NCBI RefSeq assembly: GCF_000166135.1
Contig: NC_014666.1
Coordinates: 6,448,001 to 6,512,000, forward strand
Direction: 5' to 3'
From: Pseudofrankia inefficax
GTDB lineage: Bacteria > Actinomycetota > Actinomycetes > Frankiales > Frankiaceae
Length of the DNA stretch: 64,000 nucleotides
Both the position numbers and the translations under genes were made by a program. Position 1 is the stretch's first letter, and the number at the start of each line of letters is the position of its first letter. The notes below the pieces were generated by a model. That model was not told where the DNA came from and searched no databases. It worked only from the letters and a program-made list of their open reading frames with translations. Positions 51,778 to 60,585 of this stretch are shown here, piece after piece.

Positions 51778-54577
51778 CGCCGACCACCTCCTGCTCCCGG
51801 ACCTGCTGTTCCTGGCCGGCCGGCCGCTCGTCGTCCGGCTCGTCGTGGCGCTCCTCGCCGAGGTAGGCCGCGACGACGCGCGGGTCGTCCCGGATCTCGG
51901 CCGGCGTCCCGGTGGCGATGACCTTGCCGAAGTCCATGACCACGATCCGGTCACAGACCCGGTTGAGCATCGCCACGTCGTGCTCGACCAGCAGGATGCC
52001 GATGCCCCACTCGTCGACCAGCCGGCGCACCAGCGCGGACAGCTCCTGTGTCTCGGTCTCGTGCAGGCCGGCGGCCGGCTCGTCGAGCAGCAGGATCGAC
52101 GGCTCGGCCGCGATCGCCCTGGCGATGGCGACCTGGCGGCGCCGGCCGTACGGCAGCTCCGACGGCACCCGGTGCAGGTCGCCGGCCAGCTCGAACATCG
52201 CGATGGCCGACCGCGCGGCCGGGGTCAGCTCGGTGCGGCGCGGCACGACCAGGTCGGACAGGTAGGACGCCGAGTCGCGCGGGTCCGAGGCGGTCCGCAG
52301 GTTCTCCAGGACGCTCAGCTGGTCGAACAGCTCCAGCGACTGGAACGTCCGGCCGATGCCCAGCCGGGCCCGCCTGCGGGCGTTCAGCCCGTCGATCCGG
52401 ACGCCGTCGAGCAGGATCGTCCCGCCACCGATGCGGTTGAAGCCGGTGACGGCGTCGATGAAGGTGGTCTTGCCGGCGCCGTTCGGCCCCATCACCCCGA
52501 CGACCTCGCCGGGGCGGACGTCGATCGACACCCCGCCGAGAGCCTGGACACCGCCGAAGCGGACCGAGACGTCCTGGACCTCCAGCACCCGCGGCGTCAC
52601 CCGGCGCGGGACGGCCGGCGACGCGGCCGCCGAGGCGACCAGCTGCGCCACCTCGGCCGGAAGCGCCTCGGCCGGCGTGCCGTCGCCGGGCGGCGTGCCG
52701 TCCGAGGCCGCCGCGCGGCGCGTGGGCAGCCGGACCCGCGACCACCGCAGCGTGACGATCCTGGCGGCCAGCCCGTTCGGATAGCCCACCAGCGTCGGTA
52801 CCAGCAGCACGGCGAGCGCCAGGGTCACGTACTGGTTGATCGAGCCGCTGGTGATCAGCGAGCCGAAGATCTTGGTGGTCAGGCCACCCGTCACGTTGGC
52901 GCCGGCCAGGACGGTGCCGACCAGGAAGCCCACGCCGCTGATGACGGTGTTGATGATCACCGAGATCGAGTTGAAGACGTTGTACTGGCTGAAGTCCACG
53001 TAGCTCGCCTGGAAGGCCAGCAGCACGCCGCCGAGCCCGGCGATCGCCGCCGACAGCGCGAACGAGTAGAGCTTGGCGCCGTAGACGCTGATCCCGAGCG
53101 AGGCGGCGGCCCGCTCGTTGCCGCGGACGGCGACGAGGCGCCGGCCGGACCGTCCTCGCCGGATGTTGCCGGCGACCAGCGCGGCCAGCAGCAGCGCGAC
53201 GAGACAGACGATCGCGTACCGCTTGGGGTGGTTGACCGCGTCGATGTCCCAGCCGAACAGGGTGGGCGGGTTGACGACCGTGCCCTCCAGGCCGCCGGTC
53301 AGCGGCACGCTCTGGAACAGGATGCTCTGGAACGAGTACGCCAGGCCGAAGGTCGCGATCGCGAGGTGGATGCCCCGGGTCCGCAGCGCCGGCAGCCCGA
53401 CCAGCACGCCGACCGGCACGGCAGCGGCCACGCCGATGACGAGCGCCAGCAGAAACGGCAGGCCATGGGTGGCGGCGAGCCGCGAGGCGACGTAGCCACC
53501 CCAGCCGGCGAACGCGTACTGCGCGAGAGACAGCTGGCCGGCGTAGCCGGTCACCACGACGAGGGAGACGCAGATGATCGCCCCGATCGTCGTGGCGGTC
53601 AGCGCGTCGTTCCAGTCGTTGGGCGTGGTGAGGATCAGCACCACCCCGGCCGCGACGGCGACCGCCAGCCGGGTCGGGCGCAGGACGCCCGTGCCGATCT
53701 CGGGCAGCAGCTCGTTGACATGGCTGCGCAGCGGCAGGCTCTGGCCCCGGGCGACGAGCACCAGGATGACCAGCAGGAACGGGACCGCGTCGCCCCAGCC
53801 CGCGGCGCGCACGTAGTTGGTGATCTCCGACTGCGCGATGCCGATGACCAGGGAGGCGATGAGCGCGCCCACGAAGGAGTCGAACCGGGCCACCATCGCG
53901 GTGGCCAGGGCCGGGATGATCAGCAGGACGAGCGTGTTGATGTCCAGCCCGGCGATCGGCGCGATCAGGATGCCGGCGAGCCCGGCGAGCATCGCGCCCA
54001 GGGCCCAGTTCACCGCGGCGATGACGTCGGGCGAGTGGCCGGCGAGCTGGGCGGCGCGCTCGTTCTCGGCGACCGCCGAGGTGATCGCGCCGAACCTGCT
54101 GTACCGGTAGACCGCCCACAGCGTCGCCGACACCACGATCGCGAGGCCGAGCAGGACGAAGCGGTCCAGCCCGACCGCCGCCCCGCCACCGATGTCGATG
54201 CTCTTCGACGGCAGGAAGGACGGCACGATCCGGATCGAGGACCCGAACACGATGCGGCCGAGCTGCTGCAGCATCACCATGACGCCGAGGGTCGCGATCA
54301 CCCTCGTCAGCGGCGGCGCGTTCCGCAGCGGGCGCATCACCAGGAAGTGCATGAGCAGCCCGGCCACACCCGAGATGAGCAGGGCCACCACGACGGACGG
54401 AACGGTCGGCAGACCGGCCCGGACATGCAGGTCGTAGTAGGCCAGGGCGCCCACGGCGGCGAACGCGCCCTGGGCGAAGTTCAGGACACCCGAACCCCGA
54501 TAGACGAGGACGAGGCCTTGGCCGGCAAGGGCGTAGATGCCCCCGAGTCCCAGGCCTAGGAAAAGGAAGCGGATCAC
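51767..54577 (-). CDS. LivH-LivM-LivG fusion: ABC importer permeases plus ATPase
   Basis: A 936-residue three-part protein. Residues 1-290 are LivH-like (LVYRGSGVLNFAQGAFAAV), about 300-610 LivM-like (GYAGQLSLAQYAFAGWGGYVA), then a proline/alanine linker and from about 663 an ATPase with Walker A GPNGAGKTT (697-705), the LivG segment GIGRTFQSLELFD, signature LPYGRRRQ, Walker B ILLLDEP and switch LLVEHD. A charged tail ends the protein. The other fusion, at 14238, carries LivF instead. GTG start at 54577. Operon: binding protein, this fusion, LivF. Confidence 0.9.
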   Translation of the reverse strand: MIRFLFLGLGLGGIYALAGQGLVLVYRGSGVLNFAQGAFAAVGALAYYDLHVRAGLPTVPSVVVALLISGVAGLLMHFLVMRPLRNAPPLTRVIATLGVMVMLQQLGRIVFGSSIRIVPSFLPSKSIDIGGGAAVGLDRFVLLGLAIVVSATLWAVYRYSRFGAITSAVAENERAAQLAGHSPDVIAAVNWALGAMLAGLAGILIAPIAGLDINTLVLLIIPALATAMVARFDSFVGALIASLVIGIAQSEITNYVRAAGWGDAVPFLLVILVLVARGQSLPLRSHVNELLPEIGTGVLRPTRLAVAVAAGVVLILTTPNDWNDALTATTIGAIICVSLVVVTGYAGQLSLAQYAFAGWGGYVASRLAATHGLPFLLALVIGVAAAVPVGVLVGLPALRTRGIHLAIATFGLAYSFQSILFQSVPLTGGLEGTVVNPPTLFGWDIDAVNHPKRYAIVCLVALLLAALVAGNIRRGRSGRRLVAVRGNERAAASLGISVYGAKLYSFALSAAIAGLGGVLLAFQASYVDFSQYNVFNSISVIINTVISGVGFLVGTVLAGANVTGGLTTKIFGSLITSGSINQYVTLALAVLLVPTLVGYPNGLAARIVTLRWSRVRLPTRRAAASDGTPPGDGTPAEALPAEVAQLVASAAASPAVPRRVTPRVLEVQDVSVRFGGVQALGGVSIDVRPGEVVGVMGPNGAGKTTFIDAVTGFNRIGGGTILLDGVRIDGLNARRRARLGIGRTFQSLELFDQLSVLENLRTASDPRDSASYLSDLVVPRRTELTPAARSAIAMFELAGDLHRVPSELPYGRRRQVAIARAIAAEPSILLLDEPAAGLHETETQELSALVRRLVDEWGIGILLVEHDVAMLNRVCDRIVVMDFGKVIATGTPAEIRDDPRVVAAYLGEERHDEPDDERPAGQEQQVREQEVVGDAR

Positions 54578-54589
54578 AGGACCACCCCC

Positions 54590-54619
54590 TGCCCGCGGGT
54601 CGTTACCGACCCGCGGGCA
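54590..54619 (-). terminator. 13-bp intercistronic hairpin in transporter operon
   Basis: TGCCCGCGGGTCG pairs with CGACCCGCGGGCA around a TTAC loop. It lies between the binding-protein stop and the start of the LivHMG fusion on the same transcript. Such hairpins commonly protect the binding-protein mRNA or cut transcription partly, giving more binding protein than permease. Confidence 0.65.
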
Positions 54620-54661
54620 TCGCGGCTGTCAGCCATCGAGTTCGTCACGGATTGGCGTTCG

Positions 54662-55873
54662 TTACGGCTTGGGCGTGAAGATCGGCACGTAGCCGTCCGA
54701 CGTCTGGACGAGCTTCCCGTCCTTCACGACGCCCTCGACGATCTGGTGGTTGAACAGGCGACCGAGGCCGGGGAAGTCGAAGTCCTTGGTCGTCGTGTAG
54801 CCGTCGGGGAGCAGGCCGAAGACGTTGAAGTTGGTCAGGTTGCTCAGCGCCGCGAGCATCGAGGCCCGGGTGACGGGACCGGTCACGGTCCGGGCGACCT
54901 GCGCGAACGCCCAGGTGCTGAGCCAGGCGTTCAGGCTGATCGCGTCGACGGCAGCCTTCGGCTGGTACTTGGCCATCTCGGCGCGGAACCGGACGATGCC
55001 CGCGTCCGAGCTGGTCACCAGCGGCAGTCCGGCGGAGACCAGCACGCCGTCGGCCTTGCCGCCGAGCGCCGAGAGGGTGCTGGCCGTGAGCGACGCAGCG
55101 CTGGTGGAGATCTTCTGGCTGAAGTTGCCGCTCTTGGCGACGTTGAGCCAGGCGGCGAACTGGGTCGGCATCACGGCCAGCGCCACACCGTCGCCCTTGG
55201 CCCCGCTGGTCACCTGCGGGGTCAGGTCGGTGGCGGACACCTCGATCGGGATGCCACCCATCAGCTTCAGGCCCCGGCCCTGCTGCAGCACGATCTGGTT
55301 GAACGGCACCGCGGCAGCGGCAGCGGCGACGTTGGTGTAGGCGACCTGGATCTGCTTCGCGCCGCTGTCGGCGAGCACGGTCGACAGGCCGGCCCCGTCC
55401 GACCCGGCGAGCGGGAAGGAGTTCTTCGCCGTGAGGATCGACTGGGCCGTCGGCGAGGCGCCGATGTTCGCGATCTTCGCCGCGTTCAGGATCGTGTTGA
55501 CCTGCTCGGGGAACGCCTCGTAGTCGCCGACCTCGGCGAGGACGTTCGGGTCCGAGACGATGCCGCGGGCGCAGGTCACCGCGGCGGTCGGGCTGTCGGT
55601 GCCCTTCGCGTCGCAGACCTTGACCTGGAGCGGGTGACCGTTGATGCCGCCCGACGCGTTCACCGCCGCGGCGGCGGCCTGGGCCGCCTGGTACGCCTCG
55701 GTACCCGGCGTGACGCTCGTCAGGGTCGTGATCACCTCAACGGTGTACGGCGTGCCCTTCAGGCCGTTCGTCGAGTTGTCCGTGCTCTTCCCGTCGCTAC
55801 CGCCACAGGCAGCGACCAGTGCCGCTAACAAGCCAGCGGCGGCGGTAAGCGAGATCAACTTGTGGTTCTTCAC
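54662..55873 (-). CDS. ABC transporter substrate-binding lipoprotein
   Basis: A 403-residue type I binding protein with a short signal and lipobox LVAAC (C23). The mature part YTVEVITTLTSVTPGTEAYQ and VNASGGINGHPLQVKVCDAKG is typical of Liv-type proteins. It is first in the operon with the LivHMG fusion and LivF, so it is the direct binding partner of that importer. GTG at 55873. Upstream lie two motif B sites, at 56174 and 56472. Confidence 0.88.
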   Translation of the reverse strand: MKNHKLISLTAAAGLLAALVAACGGSDGKSTDNSTNGLKGTPYTVEVITTLTSVTPGTEAYQAAQAAAAAVNASGGINGHPLQVKVCDAKGTDSPTAAVTCARGIVSDPNVLAEVGDYEAFPEQVNTILNAAKIANIGASPTAQSILTAKNSFPLAGSDGAGLSTVLADSGAKQIQVAYTNVAAAAAAVPFNQIVLQQGRGLKLMGGIPIEVSATDLTPQVTSGAKGDGVALAVMPTQFAAWLNVAKSGNFSQKISTSAASLTASTLSALGGKADGVLVSAGLPLVTSSDAGIVRFRAEMAKYQPKAAVDAISLNAWLSTWAFAQVARTVTGPVTRASMLAALSNLTNFNVFGLLPDGYTTTKDFDFPGLGRLFNHQIVEGVVKDGKLVQTSDGYVPIFTPKP

Positions 55874-56173
55874 GCCGGGACTTCCCTTCGAATACGGACT
55901 TTCTCCGCGATGGCGTTCGGAGACTTGTTGCGGTGAATTGCTGCAGGACTTGTTGCGGTGGCCGTTCGAACTCGGCGCCGCGACCCGCGCGACACCGTCG
56001 GCTCCTCACGAGTCGGGCGCGGCCAAGGCCCGGACTTGCATTGATCGTTTACTTGGCTGCCGGACAGCGGAAACTGGCCGTGCCCGCGTTCGCCTCGGCC
56101 CCACGCCACCCCTCCCGGGCGCGGACCTCCCAGGCCTGGACCTCCCGGGCTTCGCCGGCGCGGGCCGTCAGGT

Positions 56174-56188
56174 TTGTACTGAGTACAA
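56174..56188. promoter_or_regulatory. Motif B site 3 (TTGTACTGAGTACAA), perfect palindrome
   Basis: A perfect 15-bp palindrome around a central G, the most symmetrical of the five sites. It lies 301 bases upstream of the binding-protein start (minus strand) and 383 bases upstream of the CoA-transferase start. Confidence 0.68.
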
Positions 56189-56471
56189 GATCTGAGGGGT
56201 ACTGTTTAGCAGGTGGCGGCAGGTCGCACAAGGCTTCGCCGCGAACCCACGGCCCCACAGCGGCCCGCGACGGCACGGCGGCTCCGCCGGCCCGCTCGCC
56301 CAACCTGGGCCCAATATGGGTGGCGACCCCAACGTTCACGCATCCCACGGCCACCACACCGACATGGCCGGCACCCGCCGCGCGGGACCGGCCGCGCTCC
56401 GCCGCGGACCGCGCGCCCGGCCCACCGCCACGCATGGAAGCCGGCCGGCCACGAACCCGCCGCTTGTAAAC

Positions 56472-56486
56472 TTATACTCAGCCTAA
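56472..56486. promoter_or_regulatory. Motif B site 4 (TTATACTCAGCCTAA)
   Basis: Matches motif B except in the right half (AGC for AGT). It contains TATACT (56473-56478), a good -10 element for the CoA-transferase gene at 56571, so operator and promoter overlap. Confidence 0.6.
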
Positions 56487-56570
56487 CTATGGTGTTCCGT
56501 GACGAGCCGTTCGCCGACCCACCCGAGGTCCGACCGGCTTCCAGCCGTACGTAGGAAGGACCGCGGATCC

Positions 56571-57791
56571 GTGCACCAGCCCATGGCAGGCGTCAAGATG
56601 GTCGAGGTCGCCCAGTTCACCTTCACCCCGGCCGCGGGTGGGGTCCTCGCCGAGTGGGGCGCGGATGTGATCAAGGTCGAGCACGCCGAGCGTGGCGACG
56701 CCCAGCGGGGAATGGTGAACCACCCCAAGGACGGCACGTTCCACCCGATCATGGATCACCCCAACCGGGGCAAGCGCAGCATCGGCCTCGACCTCGAGAA
56801 CCCCGCGGGGTACGAGGTGCTGCTGGAGTTGCTCAAGGACGCGGACATCTTCCTCACCAACTTCCTGCCGGACGCCCGCAGGCGGCTGAGGCTGGAGGTC
56901 GAGGACATCCGCAAGGCCAACCCGGACATCATCTACGTGCGGGGCAGCGCCCACGGCCAGCGTGGGCCGTGGGCGGAGAAGGGCGGGTACGACGGCTCGT
57001 CGTTCTGGTGCCGCATGGGCAGCGCGTGGGGGGTGACGCCACCGGACAGCCCTCGGGTCATCTCCATGCCGGGCGGCGCCTACGGCGACTCCATGGGTGG
57101 GATGACGATCGCCGGCGGGATCGCCGCCGCGCTCTACGGCCGGGCGACGACCGGCGAGACGTCGGTCATCGACGTCTCGCTCATGAGCGTCGGAGCCTGG
57201 GCCTTCGCCCTCGACCTGAGCAACGCGGCGCTGAACGGGCCCGAGAAGGAACCGATCTCCATCAACCAGATGATGGCGAACGCGCCGCTGAACCCGACGG
57301 TCGGCCACTTCCGTACCTCGGACGGGCGCTGGATCAACTTCACCATGATTCAGCCCTTCCGGTACTTCGCCGACGTCTGTCGTCACCTGGGCCTCGACGA
57401 GCTCATCGACGACGAGCGCTTCAGCACGGCCGCGAAGCTCATGGCCAACGCGACCGAGGCCGCCCGGTACATCACCGACGCGATCGCCCAGCAGCCGTTC
57501 GCCTACTGGACCAAGCACCTGCAGACGCTGGAGGGCCCCTGGGCCCCCGTGCAGGGCCCGTTGGACATCCTCGACGACCCGCAGATGGAGGCCAACGGCT
57601 ACATCCGGCCCGTCCTGGACAGCGAGGGCAAGGAACGCCGGCTGGTCGCCAACCCGGTGCAGTTCGACGCGCAGCCGCCCACGATCGACCGTGGTCCCCT
57701 GTTCGCCGAGCACACCGACGACCTGCTGCGCGAGCTCGGCCACTCGGAGGACGAGATCCTCGACCTGAAGATTGCCGGCGCCGCCACCTGA
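56571..57791 (+). CDS. Family III CoA-transferase
   Basis: A 406-residue CaiB/BaiF-type CoA-transferase. KMVEVAQFTFTPAAGGVLAEWGADV and IKVEHAERGD form the CoA site, and D141 in GGYDGSSFW is the probable catalytic aspartate. It would activate the pathway acid at the expense of another acyl-CoA. GTG 56571 follows AGGAAGGA; ATG 56583 is an alternative. It leads the gene pair CoA-transferase/SDR, with motif B site 4 on its promoter. Confidence 0.86.
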   Translation: MHQPMAGVKMVEVAQFTFTPAAGGVLAEWGADVIKVEHAERGDAQRGMVNHPKDGTFHPIMDHPNRGKRSIGLDLENPAGYEVLLELLKDADIFLTNFLPDARRRLRLEVEDIRKANPDIIYVRGSAHGQRGPWAEKGGYDGSSFWCRMGSAWGVTPPDSPRVISMPGGAYGDSMGGMTIAGGIAAALYGRATTGETSVIDVSLMSVGAWAFALDLSNAALNGPEKEPISINQMMANAPLNPTVGHFRTSDGRWINFTMIQPFRYFADVCRHLGLDELIDDERFSTAAKLMANATEAARYITDAIAQQPFAYWTKHLQTLEGPWAPVQGPLDILDDPQMEANGYIRPVLDSEGKERRLVANPVQFDAQPPTIDRGPLFAEHTDDLLRELGHSEDEILDLKIAGAAT

Positions 57792-57820
57792 CGGTTCCAC
57801 CCGGGCCGTGGCCCGCCCCC

Positions 57821-57896
57821 ATGATCGCCGTTTTGGCCCTCCGGTGGTTGCGAAATGACCGCGAATACGACCCCCAGAGGGCTGAACCGGCGATCA
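57821..57896. repeat. 76-bp palindromic repeat, copy 2
   Basis: Left arm ATGATCGCCGTTTTGGCCCT begins at 57821 and its complement GGGCTGAACCGGCGATCAT ends at 57896. The outer 20 bases of the left arm are identical to copy 1 (7950), while the interior differs. It lies between the CoA-transferase stop (57791) and the SDR start (57932), so these genes may not share one full-length transcript. Confidence 0.75.
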
Positions 57897-57931
57897 TTCC
57901 GCCCGGAGAAAGCCGCGAGAGAGGCAGCAAC

Positions 57932-58750
57932 GTGAGCTTCACGATCGACCTCGGTGAACGCACAGCTCTGGTGACGGGTGGCGGCCAGGGCGTAGGCCGC
58001 GCGGTCTGCCTGTCCCTCGCCGCCGCGGGGGCCAGGGTGCTCGTCAACGACTTCGTGCCCGAGCGGGCCGACGAGGTCGTCAAGGAGATCGAGGCCGCTG
58101 GCGGGACCGCGGCGGCCCGGCCGTTCGACGTCTCCGACTACGCGGCCGTGACCGGCGCGATCGGCGCCGACCAGGTGGACATCCTGGTCAACAACGCCGG
58201 GAACGCGGGGCCCGGCGGCTGGGACGTGAAGGCCCCAGCCGCCGGTTCCAAGGGGGTCTCGGTGAGCGTCGGCGCGTTCGCGACCACCGAGCCGGCCGAC
58301 TGGGACCGCTACTTCGCCGTCAACCTGTACGGCGTCATGAACTGCACCCGGGTCGCGCTTCCCGGCATGATCGCCGCGGGCGAGGGCCGGGTCATCACGA
58401 TCGTGTCCGACGCGGGCCGGGTCGGGGAGCCGAACATGGCCCCCTACTCCGCGGCCAAGGCCGGAGCGGCGGGCTTCATGCGGGCACTGGCCCGAGAGGT
58501 CGGCGGCGGCGGCATCACCGTCAACAACGTGTCGCTCTCGACCGTGGACACCATGGGGCTGGAGGAGCGAGCCCGCGAGGACGACCAGCTGGCCGACCGC
58601 CTGCGCCGCCAGCTCAAGCGGTACATGGTCCCGCGGCTGGGTCGCCCCGACGACGTCGCCGGGCTCGTCACGTTCCTGGCGAGCCCGCTCGCCGCGTGGA
58701 TCACCGGCCAGACCTACCCGGTCAACGGCGGCTACTCCGTCTCCGTGTAA
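57932..58750 (+). CDS. Short-chain dehydrogenase/reductase
   Basis: A 272-residue SDR. TGGGQGVG near 17-24, NNAGNAG, serine in TIVSDAGRVG and YSAAK are present. An insertion around residues 95-115 (PAAGSKGVSVSVGAFA) lengthens the substrate loop compared with plain FabG proteins. It likely oxidises a hydroxyacyl-CoA or hydroxylated ring. GTG 57932, after GAGAGAGG. It follows the CoA-transferase with the palindromic repeat in between. Confidence 0.86.
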   Translation: MSFTIDLGERTALVTGGGQGVGRAVCLSLAAAGARVLVNDFVPERADEVVKEIEAAGGTAAARPFDVSDYAAVTGAIGADQVDILVNNAGNAGPGGWDVKAPAAGSKGVSVSVGAFATTEPADWDRYFAVNLYGVMNCTRVALPGMIAAGEGRVITIVSDAGRVGEPNMAPYSAAKAGAAGFMRALAREVGGGGITVNNVSLSTVDTMGLEERAREDDQLADRLRRQLKRYMVPRLGRPDDVAGLVTFLASPLAAWITGQTYPVNGGYSVSV

Positions 58751-58854
58751 CGGCCGGGCCCCGGCCACAGGCCCCTGACCTCCATGCTGCCCCGCCTGGC
58801 CAGGCAACACGTGAGGCCGCTTAACGGCGAACGTAGCCTCCGTAGACCCGTAAG

Positions 58855-59178
58855 ATGAGGGCCATGGTCGGCGACAGAGCCTCGCACGCCACGCCGTTGT
58901 CGGTGGCGCGGTCGCTGCGTCTGCTCGGTGAGCATGTGTCGACCTGGCGGAAGCTGAACCGGCTGACCGCGGCCCAGGTCGCCGAGCGAGCCGGGATCTC
59001 ACGGGACACTCTGCGCGCCATCGAGCAGGGCAAGGGCACCGCGAGCACCGAGAACCTGTTCCGGGTGCTACGCACCGTCGGGATCATGGACGCCGTCGTG
59101 CGGGCCACCGACCCGTACGAGACCGACATCGGCCGCCTGCGCATGGACGAGATCCTGCCCAAGCGAGTACGGCGCTGA
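58855..59178 (+). CDS. hipB: HipB-like antitoxin (XRE helix-turn-helix)
   Basis: A 107-residue XRE-type DNA-binding protein. The helix-turn-helix LTAAQVAERAGISRDTLRAI is near residues 37-56. It is the antitoxin and autorepressor partner of the HipA kinase encoded immediately downstream; the stop and the next start share one base. An imperfect inverted repeat CTTAACGG...CCGTAAG just upstream could be the operator. ATG 58864 is an alternative start. Confidence 0.82.
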   Translation: MRAMVGDRASHATPLSVARSLRLLGEHVSTWRKLNRLTAAQVAERAGISRDTLRAIEQGKGTASTENLFRVLRTVGIMDAVVRATDPYETDIGRLRMDEILPKRVRR

Positions 59179-60434
59179 TGGCCGGGCGGGATCCTGTCGA
59201 GGTCACCGTCGAGATCGACGGACAGGAGACGGTCGCCGGAACGTTGTGGCTTCACGACCGTGGCGGACAGAGCGCCACGTTCCGATATGCCGACGCCTAC
59301 CTGACCAACCCGGCCGGATATGACCTCGACCCGGCGTTGGCCAGGGCTGCCGGTGTCTTCCACACGCCGCCCGGGTCGGCAATCTTCAACGCGTTCGCAG
59401 ACAGCGCCCCCGACCGATGGGGTGAGAACCTCATGAGGCGTGAGGAGCGCGAGCGCGCGCGTGCCGCCGAGACCACTCCTCGCACCCTCGGCAAGGCCGA
59501 CTTCCTTCTCGGGGTCCGGGACGACACCCGCCAGGGAGGTGTCAGGTTTCGCCGGCCGGCAACCGCCACCTACTATTCGACGCATCGGCACTCGGTCCCA
59601 CGGCTGATCGACCTGGCCCGGCTCCTGCGAGCAGCCGACCGTGTCCGGGCGGAGGGCGACTTCGACCGCGACCTCGCGGACCTCATCGACGCAGGTAGCT
59701 CGCTCGGCGGTGCGCGCCCCAAGGCAGCGGTGCGGGACGCGTCCGGTCGGCTCTCGATCGCCAAGTTCCCGCGTCTGGACAGTGACGAATGGGATGTAGC
59801 CGGTTGGGAGGAAGTACAACTGAGACTCGCTCGGAGAGCGGGGCTCACGGTGGCCGAGTCGGAACTGCTGACCGTTGCCGGCCGGCACGTACTACTCCTG
59901 AGCCGTTTCGACCGCATCGGCGCGCGGCGTCTGGGGTTCACGAGCGCCCTGACAATGCTCGAGGCCGCCGACGGGGACCTCCGCAGCTACCTCGAGATCG
60001 CCGAGGTGATCGAACGCTACTCGCCACGAGCTGACGCTGACCTGCGTGAACTCTACCGACGGATCCTGTTCTCCATCCTGACTGGGAACACCGATGACCA
60101 TCTACGCAATCATGCGTTCCTGCGTGAGCGGGACGGTTGGGCGCTCTCTCCTGCCTATGACCTCAACCCGAATCCCGACTCCCCAACCCGACTGAGCACC
60201 GCCGTCGATCTCGACAACACCGACGCAAGCATCGACGTCGCGCTGTCGGTAGGCACCTACTTCCGTCTGTCGCCGCCGAGTGCCCGCGACCTCGTCAGGG
60301 AAGTGGAGACTGCCACGGCGGGCTGGCGGCAGGCCGCCGCCGCGCTCGACATCCCGAAAAGCCAGGCCGACCGGATGGCGGTGGCCTACGAGAGCGACCA
60401 GCGGCGGATCGCGCGCGCGCTCAGCGTGCCTTGA
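59178..60434 (+). CDS. hipA: HipA-family serine/threonine kinase toxin
   Basis: A 418-residue HipA-like kinase. The glycine-rich GGARPKA (177-183), the catalytic NTDDHLRN (304-311) and the metal-binding AYDLNP (326-331) are all present, so the enzyme should be active. HipA kinases phosphorylate tRNA synthetases or other targets and cause growth arrest when not neutralised by HipB. Codon use looks a little less GC-rich than in the neighbours, hinting at a separate origin. The pair lies between two SDR genes of the catabolic region. Confidence 0.88.
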   Translation: MAGRDPVEVTVEIDGQETVAGTLWLHDRGGQSATFRYADAYLTNPAGYDLDPALARAAGVFHTPPGSAIFNAFADSAPDRWGENLMRREERERARAAETTPRTLGKADFLLGVRDDTRQGGVRFRRPATATYYSTHRHSVPRLIDLARLLRAADRVRAEGDFDRDLADLIDAGSSLGGARPKAAVRDASGRLSIAKFPRLDSDEWDVAGWEEVQLRLARRAGLTVAESELLTVAGRHVLLLSRFDRIGARRLGFTSALTMLEAADGDLRSYLEIAEVIERYSPRADADLRELYRRILFSILTGNTDDHLRNHAFLRERDGWALSPAYDLNPNPDSPTRLSTAVDLDNTDASIDVALSVGTYFRLSPPSARDLVREVETATAGWRQAAAALDIPKSQADRMAVAYESDQRRIARALSVP

Positions 60435-60544
60435 CGATCCGTGCAGGCGCGCGCACTCGCGGCGGAGCCTTCCCGACGATCCGGTAGGTGATGTTCCGGT
60501 CGGGTGCTTCGCGTGGTCGTTCGCCCGCTGGGCTGGTGTGGCGG

Positions 60545-60574
60545 AGGTCCTCCCGGGTGGGTCCGGGAGGACCT
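60545..60574. terminator. 12-bp terminator hairpin
   Basis: AGGTCCTCCCGG pairs with CCGGGAGGACCT around a 6-base loop (GTGGGT). It lies between the convergent hipA and SDR genes and can end both transcripts. Confidence 0.7.
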
Positions 60575-60585
60575 GCGCCAGGAGC

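Larger units (their letters stand above)
55874..56570. other. Divergent promoter region with two motif B sites
   Basis: No convincing gene in these 697 bases; they separate the transporter operon from the CoA-transferase gene. The two AT-rich islands are the motif B sites at 56174-56188 and 56472-56486; the rest is GC-rich with no other structure I trust. Confidence 0.5.

Noticed and set aside
51845-54559. A 904-codon plus-strand frame antisense to the LivHMG fusion
   Set aside because: Repetitive arginine/aspartate/glutamine composition typical of GC-rich shadow frames; the minus-strand protein has clear domains.
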